Shown here: one piece after another, positions 23,460 to 36,691 of the stretch
Position numbering within the stretch: the stretch's first letter is position 1
How the letters are laid out: each line of letters begins with the position of its first letter
Assembly: GCA_001465935.1 (NCBI GenBank)
Contig: LNKV01000016.1
Coordinates: 124,001-188,000, forward strand
DNA length: 64,000 bases
Direction of reading: 5' to 3'
From: Clarireedia homoeocarpa
Taxonomy: Eukaryota > Ascomycota > Leotiomycetes > Helotiales > Rutstroemiaceae
Position numbers and translations under genes: made by a program
Notes under the pieces: generated by a model
The model's database searches: none
What the model saw: the letters and a program-made list of their open reading frames with translations, nothing else
What the model was told of the DNA's origin: nothing

Positions 23460-24808
23460 ACTGTGAAGTGAGTAGAGAGATATCGACGGCAGTTCGTTCG
23501 ATCAAGCTATAGTACTTTGCTGCAGGACTAAACTTAACTTAACAGTCGTCGTCGTCCGATAAATGATAGAATTAATTACTGGATTTTCACTTTAAGTGTG
23601 CGTATGTATATATACATATAGGATGAAACAGCAAATAGTTTATACTCTTATACGGGATCGATGCAGTGTGATAAATATATCAAAGAATAAACATTCATAT
23701 AACTTACAACTAAACTATATGAAATATCCTTTGACGAGAAAATAAATGAATAAATAAATAAACTCCCTAAATAAAAAGTAAAACCACAACCACATACTAC
23801 TCTACCAACCCAGGTCACCAACCAGTAGGTACAATAACCATAACTAACTAACTATATCCTAGCAAATCTACACATACACATTAACCCTCACAGCGCAAAT
23901 TCAGTCCAAACAATCAGATAGATATACAAGTAATACATAAATTAACATAAAATCCAGATTTCACTTGGCACTGGCAGTTTCGTGAAACAATCGGAAATCC
24001 GAAGGTGGTCAGATAGATAGATAGATGTATTCGGGTTCGGATGAGATACTTATCGAAAATTTGGTCGGAGAGTACTGTACAGTACAGCCACCCACCTACT
24101 TACTTACTTACTACTGACTGGTGAGTAGGGAGGGGTATGCACTTTACTGTATGTAGTTTTTCATTTAAAACAAGGGGTTCTTGTTCTCGTTCTTGTTCTT
24201 GCTCTTGCTGCCTCCTATCATCCATCGACCCATCGCCACGACCGTAAAAGTTATTGTCTGTCTGTCACTCAGTTACTTAGATAGGGAATCAGTACTGTAA
24301 GTTTCAGCTCTCCCTTCCCCTCCCCCCTTTTGTCCCTTCACACCAAACAAGCAAAAGAACAAAACGCACGTAACATGCATGCATGCATCTATCGGAAAAG
24401 AACGGGACAGGATCAATCCATCCATAAAATATTTTTCGGAGTCCGTGGATATGCTGACGGAAAGCTGACATGTAAGCCCGAGAAGGATCTTACATTACAC
24501 AAACTACCGTCAGATATGTGCTGAGGATCACGATACAGTACAATACAGGGCGAGAGCAAAGTATCCCGAAGGTTAGTTGTTAAAGTTTACCAATGGATCA
24601 TTGATTTGATTGTACAAGGAAGTTACATTGGGGAATCTCTTTTCTCTTTTCACTCATTTTTACCTGCCTCTCCCTTCCCCTTTTTCATTTATCCGTTTCA
24701 TCATAACCATCAATCAGCCTACACATATGTCTAAATTGCGAACCCTACCCTACCCTGGCCCCCCATTCCCGTTCCAGCCCTAAGTATTTTCATATCACAT
24801 TCAACATC

Positions 24809-26309
24809 TTATAGTAATAACTCCAGAGGGTTCTCGACGACCTTCTTGAACTCCCTCATCCACTCGCCACCAACTGCACCATCGACCACCTTATGGTCAA
24901 AGCTTCCCGTAACCGTGATCTGGTCATCCCACTCAATTTGTCCATCTTCACCTGGAATGGCAGCCTTTTGAGTGGTTCCGACAGCAAGGATACCGGCTTG
25001 GGGTGGGTTGATGACGGCGGTGAATCGGTCGATCGCGCTGTTCATTCCCATGTTGCTGATGGTGAAGGTTCCGCCTTGGTATTCCTCTGGCTTGAGCTTA
25101 CCATCACGGGCCCGCTTGCCGAGATCCTTAACTTGAGCGGAGATCGACTCGAGGCCAAGTCCTTCAACGTTTTTAACGATAGGTGTCATAAGACCAACTG
25201 GAGTGGCAACAGCAACCTGATTGCAGTGTTAATAACATGTACAGATGCATATAAATTGAAGTAGAAACTTACGCTGACGTCAACATTGTTGAATTGGCGG
25301 ATGAACCCATCTCTCCAGCTTGAGTTAACAGCTGGTACCTTCCTACAAGCGACAGCACAGGCCTTGATTAAGAAATCGTTAATTGAGAGCTTGTATTTTC
25401 CGTCGGCAGAAGCGTTGAGAGCTTGTCGGAGCTTGATAAGCTTGGTAACAGATACAGTAGAAGCGACGAAGTAGTGTGGGTTTTGGTTCACGGATTCTGT
25501 AAGACGGTTGGCAATAGTCTTGCGCATAGAACTGGTGGGGATATCGGTGTAGCTAGCTGCAGCAGATGTAGCGGGGGCGGATCCGCTTGAAGCTCCAGAT
25601 GAAGCTTTTTTGACATCAGCCTCAGTAATCTGCCCACCGATACCAGTGCCCTTAAGACCAGAAATCTTGACCCCAGTCTCCGCAGCCAGCTTAAGAGCAG
25701 CGGCGCTGGCATTGATAGCTCTGTCCAACGCAGGTTGTAATCTTCCACCGCTTGGTCCGGACTCTTCTGGAGCAGGGGTTGACTCAGCCGGGGTGGGGGG
25801 TGCGGTCGAAGATCCTGTGCCAGCGGGCTCAGAAGATTCACTGGCCTCCTCCTTTGGTGGCGCCGGTGCAGCCTTCTCTCCTCCAGCATCCTCAAGTGTA
25901 AATTCCGCGAAAGCCGATGTGTCTGTTCCTTCCTCAACCATTACAGCAATTGGCTAAATTCGGTCAGCACCATAATTTTGCTCCGATTCATTGTACTACG
26001 CACATTTCCAACTGCAACATCTTTCTCTCCAGATTGTTTCAGGATAGTCGCCAATACACCTTCTTCTTGGAATTCGAAGTCCATTTGCGCCTTATCCGTC
26101 TCAATCTCCACAAGCACATCACCCGGGGCGATTGAGTCTCCAGGCTTCTTCTGCCACGCACCGATGTTACCTGCGGTCATAGTGGGCGATAGAGCTGGCA
26201 TAGTGACCACAGTATGCGGTGGGAATGATTTTGAGGCGTAACATCTTGCTAATTGAAACGGCAGAGATGATGATTGTAGAGCACGCTTTCTCAACACGGC
26301 GGAAAACAT
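24809..26309 (-). CDS. LAT1: Pyruvate dehydrogenase E2, dihydrolipoamide acetyltransferase (mitochondrial)
   Basis: E2 core of the pyruvate dehydrogenase complex in the mitochondrial matrix; it transfers the acetyl group from lipoamide to CoA. Exons are 26309-26004, 25953-25273 and 25216-24809 (introns 50 and 56 bp), giving 464 residues, close to the yeast enzyme. The N-terminus is a basic presequence (MFSAVLRKRALQSSSL). The lipoyl domain carries the modified Lys in EIETDKAQMDFEF (K73). An Ala/Pro/Ser-rich linker follows, then a peripheral subunit-binding domain (about LQPALDRAINASAAALKLA to GGQITEADVKK), then the catalytic domain with IPTSSMRKTIANRL and the active-site FDHKVVDG (H437, D441) near the C-terminus. 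It diverges from SEC7 across 612 bp. Confidence 0.96.
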
Positions 26310-26921
26310 CTTGACGGGGGAACCTCTAGAGGAAAATACTACCGGAAAGTACTAGACAAGATAGAGAAGGTTCAAATCCGTATCCAGACAATTCTCGTCT
26401 TGGATTTTAGAGGACGGATGTTGTAAAGAATGGTTGGAGGTGGTAGGTGGAGTGGGAGGAAACTGTATCGCGACAAAAACAGATTTAATGTTCTGTTGAA
26501 CTCGGAAAACCTCGCAGGTTGAATCCGTTGGCAGGCGGGAGCTCAATTAATTTTGGGTAAGCTAATCTCAATCAGGAGTAGCTGCGAGTAAGCGCGTTTT
26601 CTGTGATTTAGAAGTCTATTTGTCCCGAATCCATGCTATTATTGGCTCGTAAACGCTAAACGCGCTTCTAAAATAAAGCTGAATACTGGTCTTTTTGCTT
26701 GCGCTCGTATTAATGGCCGGAGCGAGATATGTGGCAGCTAAGGGTACATACAAAGGCAAGGGAACAAAATAATAATTCCCGTTTGGCCCGAGAACACCAA
26801 GAATTTATAACTTTCTCTCTATTGAATTTTGAATTGTCTACAAAGTCTTCTTTACGATCATACAACACTCATTCAACGATAAAACACCACGGATGGAAGC
26901 CGGCGCATTCGATCGCCCACC
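26310..26921. promoter_or_regulatory. Divergent promoter region LAT1 / SEC7
   Basis: The 612 bp between the two start codons must carry both promoters. The SEC7 start context is CCCACCATGAG, a good fungal translation start. I see no reliable TATA element or named operator. Confidence 0.5.
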
Positions 26922-29900
26922 ATGAGCTCCATCGTCTTTGTGGTTTCAGCTCTGGAAGCTATAGCTGCTTCAAAGGAAGCTCAGAAGAAAAAAGAACTTG
27001 GAGAATCAGTCGACAAGGCTCTGAAAGCCATTAAAGAACATGAACCGCAATTACCGGATCCAGAGATAATATTCGATCCCCTTCAACAAGCTACACGATT
27101 CGGGAGTATACCTCTGACGACGACTGCATTGGATTGCATAGGAAAGCTAATTAGCTATTCCTATTTTTCTGTTCCTTCATCGCCAAACGCAGATAAGGAG
27201 GCCGACCATGCGCCGCTCATCGAACGAGCGATAGATACGATATGCGATTGCTTTCAGGGAGAAACTACACCAGTCGAGATTCAATTGCAGATTATCAAAT
27301 CACTGCTGGCAGCTGTATTGAATGATAAAATTGTGGTACATGGCGCCGGGTTACTGAAGGCTGTTAGACAGGTCTACAATGTCTTTTTGCTATCGAAGAG
27401 CAGCCCAAATCAGCAGGTCGCGCAGGGGACGCTGACGCAGATGGTCGGGACCGTTTTCGAGAGAGTCAAAACAAGGATACATATGAAGGAAGCTCGATCA
27501 AGCCTCTCTAAGTTAGAACGGAATGCCGGTAATACAAGTTCATTTACGGTTGATGCGCCGGAATCGTTGAATGGTGTGCCAGTTGGCACTGAACGCGAAG
27601 AGACACTGGATGAGTCTGCACCTGTGGATGGAGCTCCGAGCGAAGATGCTCCGAAGCTCACACTTAAAGATCTCGAACACCGTAAGAGTTTCGACGATTC
27701 GCAGATGGGCGAAGGGCCGACAATGGTTACGCAAGTTAAACCTACTAAAACGTCACCTCGTTCAGTATCTGGACAAACTAATGCAGAGAGCACTACTGAT
27801 GACAGTATGGAATCTGACGATATGGAAGACGAGGTTTATATACGAGATGCGTATTTGGTCTTCAGATCTTTCTGCAATCTCAGCACTAAGGTCCTCCCAC
27901 CCGATCAATTGTACGACATAAAGGGTCAGGCTATGCGCTCAAAATTAATTTCCCTTCATCTCATCCATATGGTACTCAGTAATAACATGCTCGTTTTTAC
28001 CTCTCCATTGTGTACCATTACCAACAGCAAGAGCAATGAGCCCACTGGCTTCTTACAAGCCATCAAGTTTTATCTCTGTCTCAGTATAACGCGAAATGGC
28101 GCTAGCTCGGTTGACAAAGTCTTTGACATTTGTTGCGAGATATTTTGGCTGATGCTCAAATTTATGAGGGCGCCGTTCAAGGTTTGTTTTCAACACTGTC
28201 CAGGTCGCGCCTGTGCTGACTCTCCCATAGAAAGAAATAGAGGTTTTTTTGAATGAAATATACTTAGCGCTGCTGGAGAGACGCACTGCTCCCATTGCGC
28301 AGAAGCTCTATTTCACAGGGATCATGCATAGGTTCTGTGCAGATCCTAGAGCTCTTGTTGAGACATATTTGAATTACGATTGCGACAGAAACGTCGATAA
28401 CATGTTTCAGACGCTGATAGAAGATTTGTCAAAAGTAGCAAGCACCGCTGTCATGGTTAGCCCATTACACCAACAGCAATATGAGGAGAAACACGCGAAG
28501 AGCAACGGTACAGATTGGCAGGCCAAAGGATCACTTCCTCCTCCATTATCCACGGCTCATCTGAGTAATAATACCGAGCATGGAGAGGCTGAAATTCCTA
28601 AGGAGTATATTGTTAAGCGACAAGCTATGGATTGTCTTGTGGAAACTCTTCGATCTTTGGTCAATTGGTCACAACAAGGCATCGCCGATGTGGGTGGCAA
28701 CCCTGAAACGGATGTACGAGGATCGGCCGATGTTAGAGATTCGATCGAGCCTGGAAATGACAGCTCACCAAGAGTCAATGGTGATACCCCACTTCCTTCC
28801 ACGCCCGTTCTAGATGATGACCCAGAGCAACTGGAAAAGGAGAAGCAACGGAAGACGGCCTTGTCGAATGCAATTAAGCAATTCAACTTCAAGCCAAAGA
28901 AAGGCATGAAACTTCTTCTTTCCGAGAAATTCATCCCAGAGGACACACCAGAGGAGATTGCAAAATTCTTGCTGCGAGAAGAGAGATTGGACAAGGCCCA
29001 AATAGGAGAATTCCTGGGTGAAGGAGAGGATCGAAACATCGCCATTATGCATGCTTTTGTGGATCAAATGGATTTCACCAAACGTCGATTTGTGGATGCG
29101 TTGCGACAATTCCTACAGTCCTTCCGTCTACCTGGTGAAGCTCAAAAGATTGATCGTTTCATGTTGAAATTCGCAAATCGTTATCTCACTGGGAATCCAA
29201 ATGCATTTGCCAATGCCGACACTGCTTACGTCCTAGCATACTCTACCATCATGTTGAACACTGACCTACATAGCGTCATGGTCGCAAACCGCATGTCCAG
29301 GGAGGACTTTATCAAAAACAATCGTGGTATCAACGATAACGCAAATTTGCCCGACGAGTACCTCATTGGAATATACGAGGAAATCCAAAATAACGAAATC
29401 GTGCTCAAGAGTGAGCGGGAAGCAGCAGCTGCTGCAGGTAACCTCCCTCCACAATCCGGAGGCGGAATTGCAGCAGGTCTGGGGCAAGCCTTCGCTACCG
29501 TTGGTCGTGATCTTCAGCGTGAGGCCTATCTACAGCAATCCGAGGAAATCTCGAACAGATCCGAGCAGTTGTTCAAAAATCTTTTCCGTAATCAGAGAAG
29601 GAATCCTTCTCGAGCTGGGGAGGTTAGATACATCCCGGCTACTTCCTTCAAGCATGTTGGCCCGATGTTCGAAGTCACTTGGATGTCATTCTTCTCCGGC
29701 CTTTCTGGTCAAATGCAACATTCTCACAACATCGAAATCATCAAGCTGTGTATCGAAGGAATGAAGTTAGCTGTTCGCATCGCATGCTTATTTGGTCTGG
29801 AAACCCCACGTGAAGCATTTATTTCTGCCCTCAAAAATTCTACCAATCTCAACAATCCTAATGAGATGATGGTTAAGAATTTCGAAGCATTGAAGGTTAT

Positions 29901-32433
29901 TCTTGAAATTGGTCAAACCGAGGGGAATCTGCTAAAAGAATCGTGGCGTGATGTTCTCATGTGTATCAGTCAGCTAGATCGCCTGCAACTTATATCTGAC
30001 GGAGTGGATGAAGGATCAATTCCAGATGTCTCAAAAGCTCGAATTATTCCTCCTTCACGGTCAGATACTGTATCATCTAGAAAATCTAATGCGTCTGCAC
30101 GACCACGAGCGAGGCCTCGCACAAACACCCAAGGCACGGTTTATTCGACAGAGATCGCAAACGAAAGTAGATCAGACGAGGTCATTAAGGCTGTTGATAG
30201 GATCTTCACTGGCACCGCCAACCTCTCTGGTGATGCAATCGTCCATTTCGTACGGGCGCTCACAGAAGTAAGCTGGGAAGAAATCAAAATTTCGGGGTCT
30301 AATGAATCGCCGCGAACATACAGTCTACAAAAATTGGTGGAGATCAGTTACTATAACATGACCCGAGTCAGATTTGAATGGACCAACATCTGGGTCGTTC
30401 TTGGTGAACACTTCAACCGAGTCGGGTGTCACAACAATACCGCAGTTGTCTTCTTCGCCTTGGATTCCCTTCGTCAACTTTCTATGCGTTTCATGGAAAT
30501 CGAGGAACTTCCTGGATTCAAGTTCCAGAAAGATTTCCTGAAGCCGTTTGAGCATGTAATGTCTAACTCCAATGTGGTCTCTGTCAAGGATATGGCCTTG
30601 CGCTGTTTGATCCAGATGATACAGGCTCGTGGTGAGAATATTCGGTCAGGATGGCGAACAATGTTCGGCGTCTTTACGGTTGCTGCCCGAGAGCCTTACG
30701 AAAGTATTGTTAACCTCGCCTTTGAAAACGTCAACCAAGTTTACAAGTCGCGATTTGGTGTGGTCATTTCCCAGGGAGCTTTTGCGGACTTGATCGTCTG
30801 TTTAACTGAGTTTTCGAAGAACATGAAATTCCAGAAGAAAGGTCTGCAAGCAATGGAGACACTCAAATCCATCATTCCTAAGATGTTGAAGACACCGGAA
30901 TGCCCGCTCTCCAACAAGTCGAATGTGAACTCGGACGGATCCGTAAAGACGGCAGATCCTACTGGTAACCAAGTGAGCCGTACTACGCAAGAAGAAGCCT
31001 TCTGGTTCCCTGTTCTCTTTGCGTTCCATGATGTACTGATGACCGGAGATGATTTGGAGGTTCGATCCAATGCTCTAAATTATCTTTTCGAGTCGCTTAT
31101 TCGATATGGCGGTGACTTTCCCTCCGATTTCTGGGACATCCTATGGCGGCAACTTCTCTATCCTATCTTCATGGTACTAAAGTCCAAATCTGAAATGTCA
31201 AATTCTCAAAATCACGAAGAGCTTTCGGTATGGCTATCCACAACAATGATCCAAGCTCTACGAAACATGATCACCTTGTTCACTCATTACTTTGACCCCC
31301 TCGAATATATGCTGGACCGTTTCCTCGACCTTTTAGCCTTATGCATATGCCAAGAGAATGACACCATCGCTCGAATTGGTAGTAACTGCTTACAACAACT
31401 GATTCTGCAAAACGTCACCAAATTCAAACCAGACCATTGGTCAAAAATAGTGGGCGCCTTTGTTGAGCTATTTGAAAGAACAACTGCTTACCAGCTGTTC
31501 TCTGCTGCGACCTCATCCGGATCTGGCATTGCTCTCGAGAATTCTGTTTTGCCCTTGGAAGATCTCGGAGGCGACCAATCCTTGAAGATTAATGGCACCA
31601 GCGGGGCCCCCAACACCGATGCTGAGAGTATCGCTGAGCAGGATGGTCAAAGTCCTCCTGCTGCTACTCCAGAACTCGAAGACTATAAACCACAATCTTC
31701 TTTACAGCAGCAACCAGTCGTGGTGACAGCTGCTCGACGACGCTTCTTCAACAAAATTATCACACGATGCGTCCTTCAACTCTTGATGATCGAAACTGTC
31801 AATGAGCTGTTCTCCAACGATGCAGTCTATGCACAAATTCCCAGCCCAGAGCTTCTCCGACTTATGGCTCTTTTGAAAAAATCTTTCCTCTTTGCTAAGA
31901 AATTCAACGAGAACAAGGAGCTTCGTATGCGTCTCTGGAGGGAAGGTTTCATGAAACAACCCCCAAATCTACTCAAACAAGAATCAGGGAGCGCTGCGAC
32001 CTATGTATCGATTCTGCTCAGGATGTATCATGATGAAGGGGAAGAGCGAAAGCGGAATAGGGCAGACACGGAACAAGCCCTGGTACCATTGTGTGCGGAC
32101 ATTATCCGTGGTTTCACGCAGCTTGAGGAAGAAAGCCAGCAAAGAAATATCATCGCTTGGCGACCAGTGGTTGTGGACGTATTGGAAGGGTATACGAACT
32201 TTCCCAGGGAAGGGTTCGAAAAATATATCGAAGTATTCTACCCGCTTGCTGTGGATTTACTTTCTCGGGAAATGGGCATTGAAATCAGGATGGCGTTACA
32301 GGGACTTCTACGGCGGGTTGGGGAGGTCAAGCTAGGTCTACCACCATCTTTGAGGCCGATAACACCAACCAGCCCTACAAGCGCTCAATCGTTTCAGTTT
32401 GGAGGCGGGAGGCGAATGAGCCGAAAAGATTAG
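26922..32433 (+). CDS. SEC7: Sec7-type Arf guanine nucleotide exchange factor (BIG/Sec7 family)
   Basis: Activates Arf GTPases at the trans-Golgi to drive vesicle formation. Two exons, 26922-28181 and 28231-32433, separated by a 49-bp intron, give 1820 residues, near the 2009 of yeast Sec7. The N-terminal dimerisation region leads to the HUS box motif (LNYDCDRNVDNMF, about 467-479). The Sec7 domain runs from about 636 to 800, beginning NFKPKKGMKLLLSEKF, with the catalytic glutamate in FRLPGEAQKIDRF (E723) and YVLAYSTIMLNTDLHS. Several hundred residues of HDS-type helical repeats follow. The C-terminus ends in a Pro/Ser-rich tail (RPITPTSPTSAQS). The intron falls just ahead of KEIEVFLNEIYLALLERR, which restores the family sequence. 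Two acidic/Ser-rich insertions (about 200-300 and 515-615) are probably disordered. Confidence 0.97.
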
Positions 32434-33047
32434 GGGAGGGGAATATGGGATGGGAATCGGGTTCCTGGTGTGGAGGGGTTCTCTTTTGATCTTCATTTCT
32501 GCTTGCTATTTGAGCGTGTTACATAGGGTAGTCTTTCTGTGTCAGGAGTTCATAGAGTCTGAGGGGTTTTGGTCAGTCCCAAATGGCGAGTAGAGGGGCT
32601 TTTAACTTAGATTTTACGGCTTTGTATGAATATACTTCTTATGCTATCTCGAACGCGTTGGTGTTTGCTTCTTCGGAGAACATACGTCAAGTGGCTACAT
32701 GTGCATTAGTTTGACTGGGTATCAGGTGGGTCAACCACGAATTTATCCCGGCGCAAGCAAGCTCTTGGGAAGAAATATCCGAAGCAACCCCTCCAATTTA
32801 TCCTTCTGCCCGGATGTTGAACATAAAAGACCAGAAACCCAGGAGCATAAACCTGTAGACTGAAAGAGAAGTCAAGTCTAAGGGTCCAATATAGGCAAGG
32901 TAAGGAATACCAGGGATCGCGTGATATGACACCATACTAGAGCCTGTCTCCCAGCCCCACCCCACCCCCACGTCCACTACATCTCTTGGCAACTTTATAA
33001 TTGACTACTTCTTTAGACCATTCAGCTGGATTCAATTGATCCCGTCG
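32434..33047. other. Intergenic region SEC7 / tartrate dehydrogenase
   Basis: About 614 bp. The left part is the SEC7 3' flank. Short C-rich tracts occur near 32955-32975. No gene is recognised. Confidence 0.5.
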
Positions 33048-34262
33048 ATGTCTTCCAAGAAGATTTACAAGATTGCCTCTATTCCTGGAGATGGAATAGG
33101 CCCTGAGGTTATCTCGGCCGGCATAAAAGTCTTGCAGAAGCTCTCGACTGCAATTGGAACTTTCGGCCTTGAATTCGAGCATTTCGATTGGAGCAGCAAT
33201 TACTATAAGAAGCACAAGACATACTTGCCAGATGATGCTCTAGATCAAGTTAGGAGGAATGATGCTATTCTATTTGGAAGCGTCGGAGATCCAGGTTTGT
33301 CATTCATTGTCTTACACAGTGGAGACGAGCCTGGATGCTAACAAGTGCTTCTTCGCAGATGTACCAGATCACATTTCCTTATGGGGCTTACGTCTCGCCC
33401 TTTGCCAGCCTTTGCAGCAGTACGCTAATGTTCGACCAACTCGTATCCTGCGCGGAATCACCTCGCCGTTGCGAAACTGCAAGCAAGGGGATTTAGACTG
33501 GGTTATAATCCGCGAAAACAGCGAGGGCGAATATTCGGGCCATGGAGGAATATCACATAAAGGACATCCATGGGCGGTGGCTACTGAGACGAGCATATTT
33601 ACCAGAGAAGGAGTGGAAAGAATTATGCGGTTCGCTTTTGAGGTAGCAAGGAAGAGGGAGAAGCGCCATTTGACGGTTGTTACGAAGAGTAATGCGCAGA
33701 GGAATGGGATGGTGTTTTGGGATGAGGTGGCACTGGAAGTCGGGAAAGATTTCCCGGATGTGAAGGTGGAAAGGATGCTGGTAGATGGTGTGCCCGAACT
33801 TTTCAAAAAACATCCGCGCACAAGTCTAACATGTAACTAGCAATGACGACAAAAATGGTCCTCCAGCCGCAGTCCATCGACACAATCGTCGCCACCAATC
33901 TCCACGCCGACATCCTGTCCGATCTTGCTGCTGCTCTCGCTGGCTCGATCGGTATAGCACCTACATCTAACCTTGACCCAACACGCAAGAATCCATCAAT
34001 GTTTGAGCCCATTCACGGAAGCGCATTCGATCTTGTCGGAAAGAACCTGGCGAATCCCGTGGGCACTTTCTGGAGCGCGGCGGAGATGCTGAGATGGTTA
34101 GGTGAAGCAGATGCAGCTGATTGGCTGATGGAAGCTATAGAGGCTGCGTTGGATAGCGGCGCGAAGACGAGGGATTTGGGTGGGGAGCTGGGTACGCAGG
34201 GGATGGTGGATGCAGTTTGTGGAGAGGTTGAGAGGATTGTGGCAAGCAAAATAGGGAAGTGA
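33048..34262 (+). CDS. Tartrate dehydrogenase-type NAD-dependent decarboxylating dehydrogenase (isopropylmalate/isocitrate DH superfamily)
   Basis: Oxidises, and may decarboxylate, a 2-hydroxy acid such as tartrate or D-malate with NAD+. Exons are 33048-33294, 33359-33787 and 33841-34262 (introns 64 and 53 bp), giving 365 residues, the length of bacterial TtuC-like enzymes. Motifs: IASIPGDGIGPEVISAG at the N-terminus, LFGSVGDP ending exon 1, IIRENSEGEYSGHGG, the TVVTKSNAQRNGMVFWDE segment, DILSDLAAALAGSIGIAPTS and FEPIHGSAFDLVGKNLANP. The SNAQR(N) and DILSDL signatures separate it from true isopropylmalate dehydrogenase (LEU2), which has a different substrate loop. The start is the ATG of MSSKKIYK; the TTG four codons upstream is not used. 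Substrate choice among tartrate, malate and related acids cannot be settled from sequence. Confidence 0.88.
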
Positions 34263-34522
34263 GGTTTGTTGCCGAAGATGGGATATGAAAGTCGGAATAT
34301 GGGGTGAATAGTATTTACACTGCCCTCTTGTATCAAGTTGATCCCGCATTAGACTGTCACAAATACTTAAGTGGTGTGTCTGTACGTTGAAGAAAAAGGA
34401 TAATTGCTAACTAAGGTAAATAACACAAGAGTTGAAAGGTATCTTCGCTCGGCACAACTACCACGCGCTCTATCATAGATATCCCAAGTTATGGGCGACC
34501 CCTCTCGTCTAATAGTATAGTT

Positions 34523-36691
34523 TTAATTCCAGAAGCGGCCGAGTTGCCCGTTCCTATAAAGAGTATAGCCGGAAATAGTAAACGGACGGCATGCTCCCCA
34601 ACCCACATTCGCCAGCTCTAGGACGAAGTTGCACCACCAGCTTTTCCACTCGTGACCTCCGGATGCAACGTTTTCGCTCCATAGACTAAAATACAGATGT
34701 CAGTATTATATTCATTGATCCTCTTTCTCTCTTCCCGAAGCAATATAAGGTATCATCACCTACCTGGAAATTGCGTCTCATCCCCTGGAACGGTGACTAT
34801 TTCGTCCTGGACTGTAACAACCAATCCAGAGATCTGCTCGTTCGGAACCACGGTCCCATCGTGCTGTTATAAACGTAAACGTTAATATCACTTCATCCAA
34901 TATTGAATAGATATAGATAGTGTTAAATATAGGAGAGGAAGAATGACTGACCTTTTCCACCACCCAGCTCAAATTCTCCTTCAAGAAAGCAACCATTGCA
35001 TCTTGATCTGAATGATCCACGTCTTTAACTGCCTGCTTCAGAGAAAACTCATTATGGAAAGTCAAACTTGGCTTGACTCCTCCATCCGCAACAGGAGGCT
35101 GCAACACGTGGAGTACAGTACTAAGTGGGTTGCCCCCAACTAGAACTTTTACTGTATATCTTTTATCCAAAGCAGTTGAAAGAGCCTGCACGGCCACTGA
35201 CCATTCCCTTTGCTGTTGCTGTTGCCTTTTTATTTTCGAGCCGGCGGATACACCCTCGGGATTATACAGCGCATTCACAGTCGCCGTAACATTCGCTGAG
35301 AGACTGTTCTTATCGGTAATCGTAACGTCCGGCACAGAAGGGTACGAGTATCCAAACGTACTAGTCTTCCGCACCGAGTCCGACGTCCAAGGAGTCTCTC
35401 CATCAGCGGCGTAGAAAGGCGTCAAGGGCGAAGAAGAAGTATCGATCGTTCCCGCAGCTATTGTGAAAGTCCCAACTTGATCGACCACTGGGAGTAAATA
35501 TACATCAGGATATATAGCTTGCCACATGGCGAAAAGCCGATCGACGTTGGCGTGGTGAAGCCAGAACATGGGATCGAATGCGGAGTAGCTCAGCTGGGAC
35601 ATGTGTCCGTATTGTCCGCCGATCGCGACATGTACTGCGCCGTGGGGGTTTTCGAAGGACGGGCCGGGAGAGATTTGGGTTGCCATGTTGTAGTATGAGG
35701 TGCTTTTGGTGAAGACGGAATACTGAGGGGGAGTGTGAGATTTATTCATATAGGTAGTAGGAGCTCAAGAAGAGGTAATGTAAGCACTTACAACCATACT
35801 CATCAAGCCTTCCGCGCCTAAATCTTCGTTCACAATCGGTGGCTGAGAGGTGCCTTGGATAGGTTCGTCTGGAAATCTAAGTGTGAAGGGATCTTGGCTG
35901 AGATCTTGGTCAGCTTCACCTACGTCGGTTCCATTCGGAAACCAAGTTGGGTTTAATGGAAACTGCTGAAATTTATAGAGGAGAAGAGGGTTGGCTACTG
36001 TTCCGGTCCCGGTCGGAGTCTCGATTTCAACTGTGTCAGCACTGACAATAGGGGGAAGAGCGGGGATAGCAGCCCAGTCCCAATAGGGAATACGGAAGTT
36101 GTTTGCCGCTGCTGTGTAGAGGTCGGATTTGTATGTAGCTGCAATTGTTTGTACATGACCGGCTAGAACTTGCTGAGGTTGTATCAGCACGAAACTCTTG
36201 TATAGTGTTGAATGGCAGAGGTTACCTCAAACAATGCTAGATATGGTCTGTGCCATGTAGGGAATAGGACATCGTCGTGGGTACAGTAGCCAATATTAGG
36301 AGCATCAGGGTTCCATGCTACACCGTCCCAGGGAATGTAAGGCCTGCCATGAATACCCGCGATCTGGAAATATGAGAGAGGGTCTGTCTCTGGGACTTGC
36401 TGGAAAGCAGTCATTGCTTGGATGTAGAGTGACCTGCATTTTGAGATCAGTTGAATCCGCAACATAGTCTCGTCCGAAGCTTCCACTATGCGTCGAGAGG
36501 TCTTGGCTAACTCACCAAGAAGGAGTATCATTCTGAAACTCAAGGATATCTCTTCGTGGCGGTCTTTCTCCAGTTTGTGCGTTGACTCCAGTATGCACTC
36601 CAATGATGGGATAGTGGGCAACAACGACATCAAGAGCCGACAAGACTTGGAAGGCAAGACACACTGAGGAAGCTCCTCTGTAGTGTACCAT
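34523..36691 (-). CDS. Tyrosinase / polyphenol oxidase (type 3 copper enzyme)
   Basis: Oxidises monophenols and diphenols to quinones, used in melanin or defence chemistry. Six exons are in phase: 36691-36516, 36433-36226, 36172-35792, 35722-34952, 34863-34760 and 34685-34523, giving 600 residues. CuA ligands are in AGIHGRPY, GYCTHDDVLF and PTWHRPYLALFE; the Cys two before the second His (C-T-H) can form the Cys-His thioether seen in fungal tyrosinases. CuB ligands are in HGAVHVAIGG and MFWLHHANVDRLFAMW. The N-terminus MVHYRGASSVCLAFQVLSAL is weakly signal-like, so secretion is uncertain. A C-terminal extension (WKSWWCNFVLELANVGWGAC) is typical of long fungal tyrosinases with a cap domain. 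The last intron must use the donor GTGATG rather than the adjacent GTAGGT to keep the frame. A TATAAAA lies about 115 bp upstream (36806-36812). Confidence 0.93.

Larger units (their letters stand above)
16680..24808. other. 8-kb gene-poor region rich in microsatellites
   Basis: No protein family is recognisable on either strand in about 8.1 kb, and open frames are short and repeat-derived. The first few hundred bases are the leader/promoter side of the exchanger, with an (AAAT)n run at about 16794-16820. The rest holds many simple repeats: GA-rich 17641-17712, CACCTGCA-type 17930-17990, TTGCTTC heptamers about 18053-18101, CAAT-type 18725-18810, GACC tetramers near 19096, CACCT near 19677, CCCACAAG near 19729, GTGAAT hexamers about 20268-20300, AT 20962-20980, A47 at 22476-22522, GAAGT pentamers about 23403-23459. 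A scrap of rDNA lies at 20197-20238. The region may include long 5' regulatory sequence or non-coding RNA, but nothing in the sequence proves that. Confidence 0.6.

Noticed and set aside
33036..33047. Longer start (TTG) for the tartrate dehydrogenase-type gene
   Set aside because: Eukaryotic genes start at ATG; the ATG at 33048 gives the normal N-terminus.
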